From the NCBI GenBank assembly GCA_013399015.1, contig VWZX01001949.1, forward strand, positions 1,116,001-1,180,000: DNA of 64,000 nt. The letters run 5' to 3'. Below the pieces are notes generated by a model that saw nothing but the letters and a program-made list of their open reading frames with translations, ran no database searches and was not told where the DNA came from. The DNA comes from Galbula dea. Taxonomy: Eukaryota; Chordata; Aves; Piciformes; Galbulidae. Positions 62,751 to 64,000 of the stretch are shown here, in pieces. The position numbers were made by a program, and so were the translations under genes. Numbering within the stretch: position 1 is the first letter of the stretch; each line of letters starts with the position of its first letter.

Positions 62751-62825
62751 TTTTTTTTTTTTTTTTACCCCCTTTCCGTCCATATATATATATGTATGTA
62801 TGTATACATGTGTATATATATAAAT
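62751..62825. repeat. T16 run and TA/TATG microsatellite in KCNQ3 leader region
   Basis: Sixteen T bases (62751-62766) are followed by an ATATAT/GTATGTATG/TATATATA tract (62781-62825). It ends about 115 bp before the KCNQ3 ATG. It is an AT-rich island inside a CpG island and is likely length-polymorphic. Confidence 0.85.
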
Positions 62826-62872
62826 ACATAAAGAAATCATTTTTGGGGAGGAAGAGGCGGGGAGCTCGGATC

Positions 62873-62977
62873 ATGGCCTTGGGGCTCCCGGGGCTGTCGC
62901 CGCCGATCTGCAGCTCGCCTCCGGGGCCCGGCGGGGACGATGGGGCTGAAAGCTCGGCGCGGCGCGGCGGGCGGTAG
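62873..62977 (+). CDS. Upstream ORF overlapping the KCNQ3 start
   Basis: An ATG at 62873 in strong context (A at -3, G at +4) opens a 34-codon frame that passes the KCNQ3 ATG in a different frame and stops at TAG 62975-62977. If it lies in the mRNA, ribosomes starting here would miss the KCNQ3 start. No protein homology is recognised, and a regulatory role is inference. Confidence 0.4.
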   Translation: MALGLPGLSPPICSSPPGPGGDDGAESSARRGGR

Positions 62978-63280
62978 CGCGGCCGGAGGGGCGGCGGCGG
63001 CGGCCGGAGGGCGGCGAGCGGCGACGGGCGGCGGTGGCGACCCCGAGCAGGGCTCGCTGGCCCTAGGCACCGGCGCAGACCGGGACGGGACGCTTCTGCT
63101 GGAGGGCGGCGGGAAGGAGGAGGGCGGCAAGCGGAGCCCGCCGGGGCTGGGGCTGCTGGCGAAGACCCCGCTGAGCCGCCCGGTGAAGCGGAACCATGCC
63201 AAGTACCGCCGCATCCAAACTTTGATCTACGACGCCCTAGAGCGACCCCGCGGCTGGGCGCTGCTCTATCACGCCTTCGT
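62940..63280 (+). CDS. KCNQ3: KCNQ3 exon 1 (Kv7.3 potassium channel, N-terminus)
   Basis: KCNQ3 joins KCNQ2 to form the neuronal M-current channel, a slow voltage-gated K+ channel that restrains firing. This exon encodes the cytoplasmic N-terminus up to the edge of S1. It starts MGLKARR, runs through a Gly/Ala-rich low-complexity stretch, then LALGTGADRDGTLLLEGGG, and ends with the highly conserved LLAKTPLSRPVKRNHAKYRR, IQTLIYDALERPRGWALLYH and AF. These match human KCNQ3 exon 1 closely; the low-complexity part is shorter (113 complete codons against about 129). The ATG is in good context (A at -3, G at +4), and the donor is GT/GTGAGT at 63281. The remaining exons lie beyond the window, since intron 1 is very long in vertebrates. 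Confidence 0.96.
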
Positions 63281-64000
63281 GTGAGTAACGCGGGCGCGCA
63301 GCCCCCGCGGAGCGCGGAGCGGAAGCGGGGAGCGGGATTGCCCCAGAGGTGCTTTCCCGGGCGGCGGGGACTGCCCCTGGAGCTGCCCCGAGGAGGTGTG
63401 CCTGGAGCTACCGTTTTGCTTTATCATTCTCGTCTCAAGGCGCTCCGCGGAGCACGCTCCAGAACCGAGGAGGGAGAATGGCAAGGGGCTTATTATAGGG
63501 TGTGTTGCTAAGTGTTCTTAATGATGTTTTTCTGTCGTCGGGTTCTCCAAACCGAGCGGCTTCTTTTAAGTCCGCGTCTCTCTTGCATGTACACCACTCT
63601 CCTTGCCTTGGAGCGGCATGCCCGAGCCGGTGTGTCTTAGACCCTGGAAAAGGGATGCTAGGAAGACCAAGCTCTCAGCAGTTTTAAGGCTCGAAGTGCT
63701 CAGGGAAGACGCTGCCTGCTGCAGTTCACCCTAGAGCATTGCGTGCAATTAAACTAGCTGTTAGGAACCCCGAGTGAACCGACTCTTGCAATAGTTGAAA
63801 GTATCGTATTTTGGTCCAGTAAGTGTCACCCTGCAGTGCATGAAACCGGAACGCTGCAGCACTGCCAGCCAGAAAGTTCAACTGGCCACAAGTGAACCGG
63901 GATGAAACAAACTCATTTTGTGGCCCAAAGATGACGAGTTAATGACCACTGGTTTGCATTCCTAACAATTCTCTTCCCTTTTCTTAAGGTATATAAAAAA
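63281..64000 (+). other. KCNQ3: Start of KCNQ3 intron 1
   Basis: The sequence begins with a consensus GTGAGTAAC donor. GC content drops from about 63.5 kb. An acceptor-like CCCTTTTCTTAAG lies at the very end (63977-63989), but the following bases do not encode the S1 helix, so I do not call an exon. Confidence 0.8.

Larger units (their letters stand above)
61780..63480 (+). promoter_or_regulatory. KCNQ3: KCNQ3 CpG island, promoter and 5' UTR
   Basis: GC and CpG content rise sharply from about 61.78 kb and stay high to about 63.48 kb, in contrast to the AT-rich flanks. A GC box (GGGGGGCGGG at 62471-62480) and many GGCGG motifs are present with no clear TATA box, as usual for a broad CpG-island promoter. 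The transcription start cannot be fixed by eye. A T run and a TA/TATG microsatellite interrupt the presumed leader. Confidence 0.75.

Noticed and set aside
63977..64000. Acceptor-like site at the right edge as KCNQ3 exon 2
   Set aside because: Following bases (GTATATAAAAAA) do not encode the S1 helix expected after exon 1.
1..64000. CRISPR arrays, bacterial operons or viral genomes
   Set aside because: The window is vertebrate in structure (introns, CpG island, CR1); no regularly spaced repeats and no retroviral gag/pol/env or LTR pair were seen.

Overview
The window is a stretch of bird nuclear DNA. It is AT-rich and CpG-poor, with introns of about 0.1 to 3.4 kb, many fragments of CR1 LINEs (the main avian retroposon), and one short tRNA-head/CR1-tail element. 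I recognise three protein-coding genes, all on the + strand: TMEM71 (about 10.1-16.4 kb), LRRC6/DNAAF11 (about 19.5-34.3 kb) and the first coding exon of KCNQ3 (62.9-63.3 kb). As I recall it, the same order and shared orientation are found at human 8q24.22, so the block looks like conserved amniote synteny. The species cannot be named from the sequence.

Layout. 1-10.1 kb: intergenic or upstream of TMEM71, with one CR1 tail and no supported gene. 10.1-16.4 kb: nine coding exons of TMEM71, whose spliced phases all agree and give 283 residues (the first exon is tentative). 16.4-19.2 kb: a short spacer. 19.2-19.5 kb: a CpG-rich LRRC6 promoter with a near-consensus RFX X-box, disrupted by an apparent assembly artefact (a 140-bp block copied between two single Ns). 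19.5-34.3 kb: twelve LRRC6 exons with consistent phases, giving 466 codons plus a stop. 34.9-61.7 kb: about 27 kb of intergenic DNA with CR1 fragments, homopolymers and the tRNA-Glu/CR1 chimera. 61.8-63.5 kb: the CpG island, 5' leader and first coding exon of KCNQ3. 63.3 kb to the end: the start of KCNQ3 intron 1.

The three genes are neighbours but do not form a pathway. LRRC6/DNAAF11 is a cytoplasmic assembly factor for axonemal dyneins of motile cilia, and its X-box fits that role. KCNQ3 is a voltage-gated M-current potassium channel subunit of neurons. TMEM71 is a poorly understood two-pass membrane protein. I found no unknown gene system. The items most worth a second look are the tRNA-Glu/CR1 retroposon, the N-bounded duplication that breaks the LRRC6 promoter, the X-box with an ATG inside it, the overlapping upstream ORF at the KCNQ3 start, and the shortened LRRC6 exon 6.

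All exon models were read by eye from splice signals, reading phase and remembered human homologues. No alignment or database search was run.
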